From positions 53,959,982 to 54,023,981 of the forward strand of contig CM031857.1 of NCBI GenBank assembly GCA_018697195.1: a stretch of DNA of 64,000 bases, written 5' to 3'. Below, one piece after another: positions 52,715-63,868 of the stretch. The stretch's first letter is position 1; each line of letters starts with the position of its first letter. The stretch is from Certhia americana. Its lineage: Eukaryota > Chordata > Aves > Passeriformes > Certhiidae. The notes beneath the pieces were generated by a model. The model ran no database searches. It saw only the letters and a list, made by a program, of their open reading frames with translations, and was not told the origin of the DNA. Both the position numbers and the translations under genes were made by a program.

Positions 52715-52880
52715 CCTTAAATCAAACTCTTCCTGGAGGCATGTTGCAAAAGCACAAGTGTTTGGACAATGCTCTTAGACACGAGGTGTGACGCCTGGGG
52801 TGTCCTGGGCAGTGCCAGGAGATGGACTCTATGATCACAACAGGTGCCTTCAAACTCAGTATATTCTATGATTCTGTGAT
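52715..52880 (+). mobile_element. CR1 LINE, short 3' end of a different subfamily
   Basis: CTTCCTGGAGGCATGTTGCA, TGTTTGGACAATGCTCTTAG, GGGTGTCCTGGGCAGTGCCA, GGAGATGGACTCTATGATCA and the terminus TATTCTATGATTCTGTGATG are diagnostic of a CR1 3' end. The body differs from the copies at 20.7 and 48.9 kb, so a second CR1 subfamily is present. Confidence 0.85.
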
Positions 52881-53011
52881 GGGCATGCACTGCACCACTG
52901 GAAATTCCGCCTGCCCATAAATATAAAAAAGATAAAATATTTTGACAATGACAGTGGTGTAGCACTGGCATACCTTGCCCTGAGAGGCTGCAAAATTCTT
53001 AATCCTGTAGA

Positions 53012-53229
53012 TCGGTAGTCTCCAAATAGTAGTAAACACAACCCAGAACAAATCAAACTCTTGGTGTTTGAGAAGAAAAAAAATTTTTTTTTTTTATTTT
53101 GCTTTATAGTATACATCTATCAATAGAGTAACATATGCATATAATTAAAAAGATTACATATATTGGAGGTGTATGCTTAAAAGATTCTTCACTTACAGGG
53201 TGCATGACCAAAATATTTGGAGACCAGTA
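53012..53229. mobile_element. hAT-type MITE with terminal inverted repeats and target-site duplication
   Basis: The left end TCGGTAGTCTCCAAAT and the right end ATTTGGAGACCAGTA form terminal inverted repeats that share GTCTCCAAAT perfectly. The 218-bp element is flanked by the direct repeat CTGTAGA (53005-53011 and 53230-53236), extendable to 8 bp with one mismatch. An 8-bp duplication with CAGTGGTC-like ends is characteristic of hAT/Charlie elements. The interior is AT-rich with no coding capacity, so it was mobilised in trans. Family assignment is inference; the repeats are visible. Confidence 0.68.
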
Positions 53230-56200
53230 CTGTAGAAAACCAAAACCTGACCATGCAAGGTCCTAACAAAGGGCTGAAGAAGGCAATCTCCAAAGATCCT
53301 ATCAAGAAGAATTCTTCTATGAATTCCAGAATATTAGTCAAACAAAATGCAACACATAATGCCGAAGTTGAATGGTTTACAGTAGATCAGAACCCAGAGA
53401 GAGGACCATAGCTTGTCTCCAAGCTCTCAAAAGCTGTCAGTTTCTCAATTCAAACTTCAAAGGAATAATGACAATGTTAATCAAAACCCAAACTTGGACA
53501 CCTAAGGCTCAAACTTTGGAAGACATACCCATAACTCTGTCCATTACAGAACTGCTTTATAATCTGGTGTTTCTCCTAAAAGAGAAAAGCTGCATTATAG
53601 GATAGTTACTTATTAAAAAGTTATATTTTTACACGAACATCCTACACAAACAGGCTTTCTAGTTCAGTTGGGATGTAGGCACTGCTATGATAAATGTAGT
53701 GATAGCTAGTAACAGTGCTGTGTACAGAAGAAATCATACCAACAACTCCTTTCTTAGAGATTGACTGCTTCTGGTTATCAAGTCTGATACAAAATATAAT
53801 TAATTGATTTATTCACAACTAGAGGACTTATAAAGCCACACTCCACAGTGGTATCGCTGATGCCTACTGAGGGAGAAACTTATATTGCTGGCTTTTTTCC
53901 TCAGTTTTTATGATTTACAGAATACTGCTTCTCTACCTACCTGTGTATCATCACAATGCTTATCATTATTATGCTTAATACTCTTTCACATCCTAATTCT
54001 GTTAAATCTAGTGAACAACAGACACAAACTTTTATTATTCCAGAGAGCTGTTCAGAAGAGTAATGAATTCTACACAACACAAGGACAGAAGTTTAAGCAG
54101 GGACAAGACAGAAGCACCTAACACAGAAGGGTGCAGTGTAAGGAACTGGCTTAATGAAATCAATACTAAATGTTTCCAAACTGCGTGTTGCTCTTACACA
54201 AGAAGTAACAAACCCAGGGCTTTTCCATGATTTCTTTGTCAGTATTACAGTTTCAAACATGTTTCAAGCAGTATCACATTAAGCCTGCCAATTCCAGGTT
54301 GCCAGGTGTGTTTTCCCAGTGGGTTCAGCACAGCAGAGCAGGTGTGCATTCCTCCCTTACCTGGGTCTTCACGCAGCTACACTCTCCCAGGAACCACAGG
54401 CAAGGCCCATCCTCTAGTCCAGATAACTTCCAGTAAGAAATAAAAGCATCTCTGAACAGGTGACAACACTTAGGTTTTACCAAAGACCTAGGAATGAATT
54501 TACTGAACCTAAAAGGCCATAAAACTGTCACCCAATCCTAACGCATTAAATGCTTCGATTCTGCCTTCTCCAACATGGAGATGGCAGATGCACTTGAAAA
54601 ACAAACATTTTTCAAATGGCTGAAGCAAAAAAGCCCTATTTTTATATAGATTTGAGCCTCACATCTGACTCTCCTTTTCAAAACGATGCAAGGTACTATT
54701 TAAACTTTTCCTGTGATTGAGTCATTTATAAGTAAATACTCACCATGTCCATTCTTTAGTGTCTACTGTGAGATAAATTTATTCTTTATTATTTTTATAG
54801 CCTTCGAAATGTACATCCTGCCTGACAACTTCAGACTTGCAAAAATTACTAATTCCTTCCCATCTGTCTAATTGGCCATCCAGTTCAGAACTTACAAGAG
54901 TAGACAAATAGAAGTGTCCAAGACATACAAATATGCTAAAATGAGGAAAATTCTAGAATATTCCAATGCAGCCCTAGGGTGAAGAGCAAAGAACAAAGAA
55001 TATACAACAGATGTTAGTAATATCACTTAATGCACTACTAGAACAGCTCAGATAGAGTGATGCAGCTGGTGTAGAAATGTATTAGAATATAATTACCCAG
55101 AGATCCATAAGGTTGTAGATGAGCTATTAAAGTTATGAAGCATGCTGAAGAGTTTTGTGTTTGTTTTTAAGAATCAGAACTGAGCAGAAGGATTTTAATT
55201 TCTCTCCCTCCCTGTACATTTACCACATTTTCCAGTCAAAGAGTTTCAGATGTGGCAATTACAGTACAACAGCTTTTCTTTTTAAGTTCTGAACTAATTA
55301 TTTAAATTAATATGCAATTTATTTAAATATATACTTTGTTTCTAATAAAGTATTTTTCCTGTTTTAGAAATGTTTTCCTGGGACGCTTGATAAAATACTT
55401 TCTAATGGAATAGAGAAGGGTTATTTTTTGTTAGAAGAAGAGTGTTCTGGGGAGCATTTCTCTTTCACTGATTTGTCAATCTCCTTTTAAGTACAGTGAA
55501 AATAAAATGGCTATTCCCTTCAGTGCTGATAGTAAAGTCACAGATAGGCAATACAGGAAAATTTAAAAAATGGTATTGTTTCATGAAGTAAATCAACAAA
55601 GTCTAGCAGTCACTTAAGAGTGAAGACATGCTAAAGGTTTTAGTAAGCAATGGAAGTTCTTATAAAAAAAAAAGAAGAATCTACAACATCTACCATTAAT
55701 ATGAAAATACTTCAAGTGTTCTCACAGACACTCAACATAATTCTCAAAGTCTGAGAACCACAATCCAAGATATGACTCATCCCAATAGTCACCACCTGAT
55801 CTACTCTGAGTGAGAATGGCCAAACCTCACAACAGCAAACCTTAGCATTGTAGGAGTTTAGTGTGCTACAGTAAATTAATACTTATTTCAGATTACCTTC
55901 ATACTCCAGACTATAAACTGCAATGATTTAGGAGCAGTTTCAAGTGCAGTTCATGCCTTTATGCCATGGATACCATAACCTATATAAGAATGCATAGTAG
56001 ATAATTGGAAATACCCCAGCTGTTCAAGTTTAATACATTTGTATTTATGAGCCAGCAGTTTTTGAATCTGAGCCAAAGAGGCTATGTTTTTAATAGTAGC
56101 TGATGTAGGAAACTAAACTTTTGAAGGTGAAGACTACATAGAGGAAAAACTAGACAGTTATAAACCAGTCATCCATAAAGGCACAATATGTTCATGGACA

Positions 56201-57243
56201 CTTACTAGCTCAGCTTGCCCAGCAAAAGCACTGAACGCTTGACTGTACACAGCAAGACCAGTGCAACTGAAACTACTTCAAAACACCACAATCTGGTTGT
56301 TGTTATTATTATATTATTTAAAAAAACCATTCACAATCCTTATCTGGATGAAGTACATGTAACTTGAAGCTGTTGCTATGAAGAATTCAGTACTTTCCAC
56401 CTATTTGCTTGCTCCCTCTTACAGTAGCAAAATAGTCTAAGCTTTTAGTAAGGGGCAAGTGCCAACCTAACACAAATCTGAATTGATCTGTAAATTTTAT
56501 TTGGAACTAATCTGATAGCGTACATTTTACAATCAAAGAGCAAACTGCCAGCAGCCAGCTGCAAACCTATACCTAGTCTTTAGCAGGTACATTAATCCAA
56601 CACACTGACCCACACAGGGTGCAATACTGTGACCTCCTTTGTCTTGGAGAACACCTTCTATTTAGATACTCATGGAAATCATCCCAAAAAAGAAATGAGG
56701 AGAATGAACTATATAGTCTATTTTTTGCACTACTTGTAGAAGATCTGCAATGTAATTCCACTTTATTTATGATACATTGATCTAAACTATGTTTTGTTTT
56801 ACACTCTTGTAACTCTCAAGAATTTCCTTAAACACTCCTAGTTTTACATTATACCAGCAAAATTAGATTCTTCTAAGCTTCTGCCAGGACTGGATTTCCT
56901 TCAGTTTGTTTTCTGAAAATCACATGGCTTCAAAACCAACTTGGCCTTTCCCACTTAACTGTTACTTCTGCCTTCATTTCTGTTTAATAACATGCCTAGT
57001 TTTTGAGAAAACAAGCAAATTCAATGCCAAGAATCAAGCTACTTCCTCATTTGTCACTGACTCACTTTTCTCAGAGGCTGTGAGTAGCAGCAAGAAATTT
57101 CAAAAATAATTTTTCATATGATACCTTTAAGGCAAACTAAAAACATGGATATATTTTTATTAATGCCTGCAACTGGTCAGTGAGATAAATTTACTGCAGA
57201 GACAGCTGCTGGTGTTGGAGCTACAAAGAGTGCATGACTCAAG

Positions 57244-57299
57244 CAGAATGAGCAGCTTTTAAAGAACTCTTATGAAACAGCTTTTTCCTGCTCATTCTG
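57244..57299. repeat. 12-bp perfect inverted repeat (hairpin) beside an AP-1 site
   Basis: CAGAATGAGCAG (57244-57255) and CTGCTCATTCTG (57288-57299) are exact reverse complements separated by 32 bases. A consensus AP-1 site TGACTCA (57235-57241) is immediately adjacent. Confidence 0.6.
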
Positions 57300-60200
57300 A
57301 AAAATGAAAACTGCGCTATCCAAATGTAAGGTGACGTAGGATCAATGAGGCTACATATCTAAGAGACTTTAAAATTTCTCTCTGCTGATTCTTTTGGAAA
57401 AGCTGTAGATCTCTGGTTCCATAAGGAACAGGACTACAGAACATGACAAATTAAGACAGACATATGAAAACTATTTCCCAAGAGTAAAAATTCACTGAAA
57501 AAAGGTCTTTTGAGGCCTAACAAATATATTTGAAGGGTGTTCTATAATCAAGAATTTGAACTCTTCTAAGTCAGTTCTGCTAAATCGTTCTAGCAGATCC
57601 CACTTGCACCACTGCAAGCAACTGGTCAACCAAGTGAGTTAAACTGTAGGACAGATGCAGTTTAAAATTAATCATATAAGAATCGGTCAGTTTTAACACA
57701 GAAGCTTCCTGATTGACTTGAACAAAAACGTGCAGATACACAAGTGAATGCTAAATGTAGGAATAAACAGAGAGGGAGTGCTTCAAGAGGAACTGCTTCT
57801 GCCAGTGTCAATGCATCACATTCATGAAGCTACAGACCACGATAATAAAAAAGGTCAAGAGGCACCCTGCTAGGTGTTTCACTTTCCTAGTATTAAACTC
57901 AGTCACAACGGTACTGTAGCAGTTACTTGTACCCCATAGAGGGGGAAAAAAAAAAAAAAGCAGCAGTACAGTCAATCAGCATCTCAATCTGAATGCAACT
58001 CTTGAAGTCTGAATGTGCTACTCATTCAAGAGTTCTCCAGTGGAGGAGTGTAGGCAACTATTGAAGGGGAAGATCAGCAAAATGAGAGCAGGTTTCTCAG
58101 GTGATATTAGCAATCCCTTCTCCCAGGTTCCACACCATCCTCCTTGAAAAGTTTTAGTTAACCAAAACACCATAGGACCAACTAGTTTGATTGCCCAATC
58201 AAGTCAAGAGGACAAAGTTGCTCTTAGCTTCCTCTTTTACATATGAAGTTGCAACACTGAATAGCCGTCAATTTGTTAACAACAATACAGTCACAAAGTC
58301 AGAAACTGATTTGTTTTGAGCTGCATTGCCATGATGTACATACTTAAAAATACTGGAGTACTTTTAAGATCTATTTCTTGATTTATGGTAACTTACCCAC
58401 ACCATTGACATGCCAGCACTGAGTGGAATGTGCATATAAACTAATATCCTTAAATGGGGGCAGTCAAGTTATTAGCAAGCCTGAACAAATTAAAACACAT
58501 TTCAGCTGCATCTAAGATTAATCATTGCCAACAGTCACTGATCACTTCCACAGCTTCTTTTAGTTCTAACTTCTTAGTACTTCATTTCCACATCTTCAAC
58601 CCACTTTCATACTAGACTAAACGGGTAAATACTTGTCTTACAGTGTCATCCTCCCCAATAACATTTTTAATAGACTCTACAGGATTTGCAAAGGCATGGT
58701 AACTCTTGTGTTATACCACATTTATTCTTACTGTAGAATATCCCCTAACAATCTATCAATAGGCATTTTGAACTATTACTGCATAGTTATAGTCACAGCT
58801 CTCTCTCATTGCCAAGAAATTGCAAGTCACCAAAGTTTGTACTGAACCTTCTTATCCATTCAATGTCTGATTACAGGTTAGTTTCCAGCTACCTGCACAC
58901 TTTTTGCCGATCATTACTACTTGATTTTATCCTTACCTAAAATGTGTTCTTTCTGACACAGGGTAAAATTATTCCACTTGCTGTTCTGTGGTCTCCATTT
59001 CCTTCTGTGAAGTTATCTAGTAGATACAGTTTTTCCAGCTAAAAGGACAACAAACTACAAAAATCAAAACCTTGTGTTTAAAAACTGGAAGTTAGAGAAG
59101 AAGGATTTATTTTATAATCAAAGGAGTAAGATCTGGTATGGACCTATGCTACATTAGTGAGGGGAAATGAGACAACAGCTGGGCAGCAGACCATGCTTGT
59201 AGGATCCTGTATACCACAGACACTGGGTCTATACATTGAGGAAACACAATCCCATTTCCAAGGGAGTATTTACACTTGTGAACTACAGAGTTTTTTTTAC
59301 TTTTTACTGCCAGTATCAGTAAAGCTCAAGGTTTGCTATGTTACTTTTCACTTCAAGTTATTCAAAATCAAAAGCAAATAAGAACTGAGCTTCACAGATT
59401 TAAATTCAACCAAGGTACCAAAAAACTCAAAGCAGATTCAAAAAGAACTGTTATGCAGAAGGTAAAGTTAACATTCGTGCTCTGCATATTCCTTTTCACT
59501 TCCAGTTACAGAATAAAGTTACTATCTATCCATACCTGTCACAATATAAGTCCTTTTGGACCTTGCTGAAGACATTTATTACACCCCAGAAGTGCTGTGC
59601 TCCTCTTATAAATGACTAATAAAAATTATCTCTACTGGTCAAACTGGGATTTCAAACTTGTAGATAATCTAATTTTTGACAACTTGTTATGCCCCAAGTA
59701 ATTAAATATGTAACAAGGTACAATATTTTGTACTGTCTATAAATGCAGAATTTTGCAGTCTATCTTTTCATCTGTCCTAAATGCTTTGGAACAACTGGCA
59801 GCAAATTTGGGGGGAGGTACACCATAGGCTTATTCAGTGTTGTTGGGGTGGATAACCAACAAGAGTCCACCATGAAAGGGGCAGCTAAAAATTCTATTTC
59901 ATTATTGACAAATAAGCATACCCAATGCTATTTTAATTTACATTTCATTAAAGTCATCTATGACAGGTTAGCAAAAAGTCTGCAGATTTTCAGTGGTTAC
60001 AGGCTCAAGAGTGTGTCAGCAGCTGGAAGAGGACCAGATTTCTAGGGGGCAAACAAAATGACTTTGAAAATATTTGTTCCATCTGAAACTAAATGTAAAT
60101 TAATTGGAACAATTAAATATGACAACCTACAAGAAACACGCAATAGTATTAAGTGTTACAGACATTTCCTAAATATCCTGCTACTGCATCAGCCCTACAT

Positions 60201-60792
60201 AATACAGACCTGAGGATGAAAATCCAAAATACTACTGGACATAAACACAACCATTAAACTTTATGAATAGACAAGATTAAGAAAAAAGCTGATAGTATTT
60301 TTCTATTGACATGAAATGAAAATCAGCATTAAGAAAGCTCAAAGTTTACTGTATATGGAAAAGAAAAAGCAAAAAACCAGTCATTTCTGTAGCTCAGGAA
60401 ACATTGGCCCCATGAGCAAAATAAACATTGTTCATGTTTGCTGAACAGAAAAAGCAGCAGTGTACTCATTCCAGACTATTATCGCTTTCCTGAGATACAG
60501 ACAGTATCTTTTAGTTAAACTAAAGACTTGACAGTCCAAGTCAAATCTGTTTGTATTGAGATCTGGTCCTACAGGAAAAACATCAGCTCTCAATTCAACT
60601 CATGCACTCTAAATTGCAGTGAAGTTGAATTTTACTACATATTGCCTGGGAATTTCCCCAAGCCAACAGTTTTAAAGAAATCAATGATAAAATATACAAG
60701 TGTTATTGACACCTATAACAGAGAGAATCCAAATAATATTCTAGATAACAGAAATGCTGAAAACTGATGGAACATGACATTCTCTGTAGATA

Positions 60793-60820
60793 TTTTAGCA
60801 GAGTTTGAACTCTGCTAAAA
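60793..60820. repeat. Perfect 28-bp palindrome (13-bp arms, 2-bp spacer)
   Basis: TTTTAGCAGAGTT (60793-60805), TG, then AACTCTGCTAAAA (60808-60820) form an exact inverted repeat able to extrude a cruciform or to fold as an RNA hairpin. It is too short for a microRNA precursor. Confidence 0.75.
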
Positions 60821-63156
60821 ATCCCACAACAATTAGAAGTCAAAAAAAGATTCAAAGTTGCTAGAGGAAGATAAGAATTCCTGGGGTTCCAGAAGGCACT
60901 GACAAGGAACATCAATGAATGCAAACAACCCTGTCTAGGAAGTAGGCCTGCATCCTCACAAAAACTGTTTTCTCTGGTATGTCTGTCTGGGAATGAGCAA
61001 GACTGCATGTTCGCCAGTTCAACACAAAAAGGGGGACAGGGCAGAGTTACAGGATTTGCCACTGACAAAGGCATCAATAGACAATCAGAACACCAGCACA
61101 TAACACCTTCCCAGCGTTCAGTATTTCTAGAGACCAACACATGTACAACAGCATGCAGTATTGCAGAAGTGACCTGCCAGCAAGGGAAATTGTGGCATTG
61201 TCTAAAAGCATTTAGATGTTAAAACCATCTATGAGAAAGTAGTGACAAGGATGAAAAATTGAATTACTCTCCTGAAGTCAGGCTTTAAGAGTTTTTCTCA
61301 AGTCCTAAGAAAGAACACTGCAGAAACACGTTCATTTAAGCAGTTAAAGCTGCAATAATAATTCTAAAGGATCTCTTTGAGATCTTCAGCCAAAATGATC
61401 ATCAGTGTAACACTGAGTTAGCCGATGGAGGTCCAAATTCAAGTAAAATTAAAAACCAATTGCCACAAGGCAAAGGTTAACAAAGAAAAGCATCCCAAGT
61501 TCCACAGAACTCACAGCCCAAAGCAAATGAGTTATTAGTCCAAATCATAATTCAAGCCTCTGCAACTCCATTACATCACTGCCTATAAAAATCTAAAGCT
61601 TTTGAGTTAAGTCCATAAACTAGCAGAAACTCCAACTTGAAAAAGGCAGAAATGCCATTAATGGACTAAAATCATGTAACTTTCTGTGTAATGATCTGAC
61701 CCTCATGTTACTCATACACCTAGAACTTGTCATACAGCAAAAAGTCTCAGAAGACCTCCACTTGCCCTGAAAAAAAAAAAAAAATCCGAGACACTCACCC
61801 AATTCTGTTTTTAATATTATCATCTACAGTAGTCAGCCTGTGACTCTGCCCAAAGCTGATTGCTCATCCCCTGACCAAGCGATCTAAGCAACAGACCACT
61901 GAGTCCTGGCCTTTCTGAGGACAAGGATCTCTGTCTCTCTTAACCAGGGCTTCATCTGCTAAAAAACAGTGTCCAGTGCCTCAGTGGAACTGATACAGCA
62001 CATCAGTTTTCTCTCCCAAAGTCACCAGAAAAATCATTCTGGTGTAGTTTGCAGAAACACTCCCAGATTCAATATACATGTGTCAAGATGACTTGTGTAC
62101 ACAGAGTGAATCTAGACCAGATGCTGCATTTTCAAACTTGACCAGCACCCTTCCTGCTCCCTCAAGCTTCGTAGAAACACCGGCAGCCAAGACCTCTATC
62201 CAATTTGCCAACACTGAATGCTGGAGACACTCAGCTACTTCTGACTTTCACATGCGTGTACAGCATTCTCCCTACCTGACAGCTTGCTACTTCCCCATTC
62301 ATCATGTGATTAAATTTCATAATTATTTGAGACCATTTCCTTAAAACAATAAAAAAGAGGCAGAAAAAACCGTAACTGATCATCCTCTCGGAATTTTAAG
62401 GACTACTGATTCGCTGTGACTCATACTATTTCACAACACAGAAAATAAACACAGCTACAGATGCAGATTCACATCAGTAAAATTTCTATACTGTATGAAG
62501 CAAAAAGTTTCCCATTTCCATAACAACTAAATAGCTTCTTTTAAGCAGAAAGCTTAGCAGGACTGGGTCCTACAGCTTCTAAGACAGAAGCTGCTAAGTA
62601 CTCAGCAGCAAAAAACTTAAGAGATTTTAAGTCTCCTTGAAAATTTAAGGCATTTCTAATCAGGTATGTATTTGATCAAATGCAGATTTAAATTCTAAAA
62701 ACAATGAACATTTCACAGAAATTACTTCATAAGGCAAAATGTTCTAGAACACTTAACACGCAAGGTGGCTAATAAATTGGCTTTGACAAGGTTAAACAAA
62801 TGACTAACACGTCTTGAGGTGCCATTTCGAACATTTTCTCCTACCAAATACATTTTCTCTTGCTTCTGCTGCTTATTCTCTTTACTTCGCACAACAAAAA
62901 CCAGCTGAAAAGTTTCATTTTTGCTTTTAATTGGTTTCACTTTCTAAGTTGCCTGGAAGCAACGAAAAGTTTCTGTTTAGGTTGGGCAATACTCAGGGAG
63001 GGGGATATGGAGAGTAAATCTGGCCGAAAGAGTAACGCCTCTGCTAGGAGTCGGCAAGATGATTACCGTGTTTTCGGGAAGACTGTTTTACCTACATAGA
63101 GAAGCTCAATCCCTTTAGCTGGGCGTTATGAGGGAACCTTTACGGCTTAGGCGGAG

Positions 63157-63192
63157 AGCAGCAGCAACAACAACAACAACAACGACGACGAG
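63157..63192 (+). repeat. CAG/CAA/CGA trinucleotide microsatellite
   Basis: A short GCAGCAACAACAACAACAAC tract is followed by CGACGACGAG. It lies in the 5' end of intron 1 at the edge of the CpG island. Such arrays are length-polymorphic. Confidence 0.85.
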
Positions 63193-63781
63193 AAAGAGGT
63201 CTCGAACACCACCACTGCCTTCTCCTCCCCGCCTGTCACAGCCGGCTCAGCTGTTCTGGTCGCGCTCCGCATCTGATTCTTTCTCCGGCTCAACCACCGC
63301 CTCCTCCCGCGGCCGCCGCGCCGCAGCCCGGCGCTGACAGCGGGCGGATCCCCGCGCCCCGGCCGGCAGAGGCACCTCCGAGCGACCGAGGGGAGGGAGA
63401 CACAAAGTTTCTTTCGCGAGGCTCCGTCGGAGGCGCCGGCTGCCGGTCCTCCGCGGCGGGGAGCGCCGCTCCTCAGGCACCGGGAGCAGGCAGCGGCGCT
63501 GCCCCGCTCCCCTCGCACCCCTCTCGCCGCCCCGCGGAGGGGAAGGCGGCGGTTCGCCGTCAGCGCCTACTCACCGCCATGGCCCCGCGGCTCTCCCGGC
63601 TAACGGTCCGCGCTCCGCCGCCAGCGGGCAGCGGCGCCGAGGCGGGGAGCGCCAAGGGGAGTTCCCGATGGCGCAGCTCGGGCAGGGGCGGCGCTTCCCT
63701 CACCCCTTTGCCCGCCCACTCGAGGTACCTGCGCTCCGGCCGCCGCCGTTCTTCCGCCTCTTCCTGCCCTCCCCGCACCTG

Positions 63782-63865
63782 TCACTGCCCCCCGCTCCTG
63801 CCGCCGCCCCCGCCCCGCCGCCTCAGCACTGCCCGCCGCCTCGCCCGGCGGCGCGCGGCCGCCAT
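63782..63865 (-). other. Upstream ORF 1 in FNDC3A exon 1 (27 codons, Arg/Gly-rich)
   Basis: The ATG of the YY1-type motif (A at -3, G at +4) opens a frame beginning MAAARRRARRR and ending GGGGGRSGGQ with a TGA at 63784-63782, wholly inside exon 1. If transcription starts above 63865 it would be the first ORF met by scanning ribosomes. It is probably regulatory at most; the composition reflects GC-rich DNA. Confidence 0.35.
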
Positions 63866-63868
63866 CTT
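63858..63868 (-). promoter_or_regulatory. YY1-type site AAGATGGCGGC
   Basis: The minus strand reads AAGATGGCGGC, the extended YY1 consensus that marks many vertebrate CpG-island transcription starts when it points in the direction of transcription. Here it points along FNDC3A. Its ATG also opens a 27-codon upstream ORF. Confidence 0.6.

Larger units (their letters stand above)
46032..63574 (-). other. FNDC3A: FNDC3A intron 1 (17.5 kb)
   Basis: This is AT-rich sequence between the exon 1 donor (63574) and the start-codon exon acceptor (46032). It contains the AAT microsatellite (46.6 kb), a minus-oriented CR1 (48.9-49.6 kb), the 3' end of a CR1 (52.7-52.9 kb), a hAT-type MITE (53.0-53.2 kb), an AP-1 site beside a hairpin (57.2 kb) and a perfect palindrome (60.8 kb). 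In the remaining stretches I see only short poly(A) runs and chance frames: 46.7-48.9, 49.6-52.7, 53.3-57.2, 57.3-60.8 and 60.8-63.1 kb. No further exon could be recognised, although non-coding leader exons could escape notice. Confidence 0.75.

Noticed and set aside
60703..61140. 145-codon minus-strand frame, the longest outside GC-rich DNA
   Set aside because: It begins at a GTG codon, resembles no protein I know, and overlaps the perfect palindrome. Its length is within what 64 kb in six frames can give by chance.
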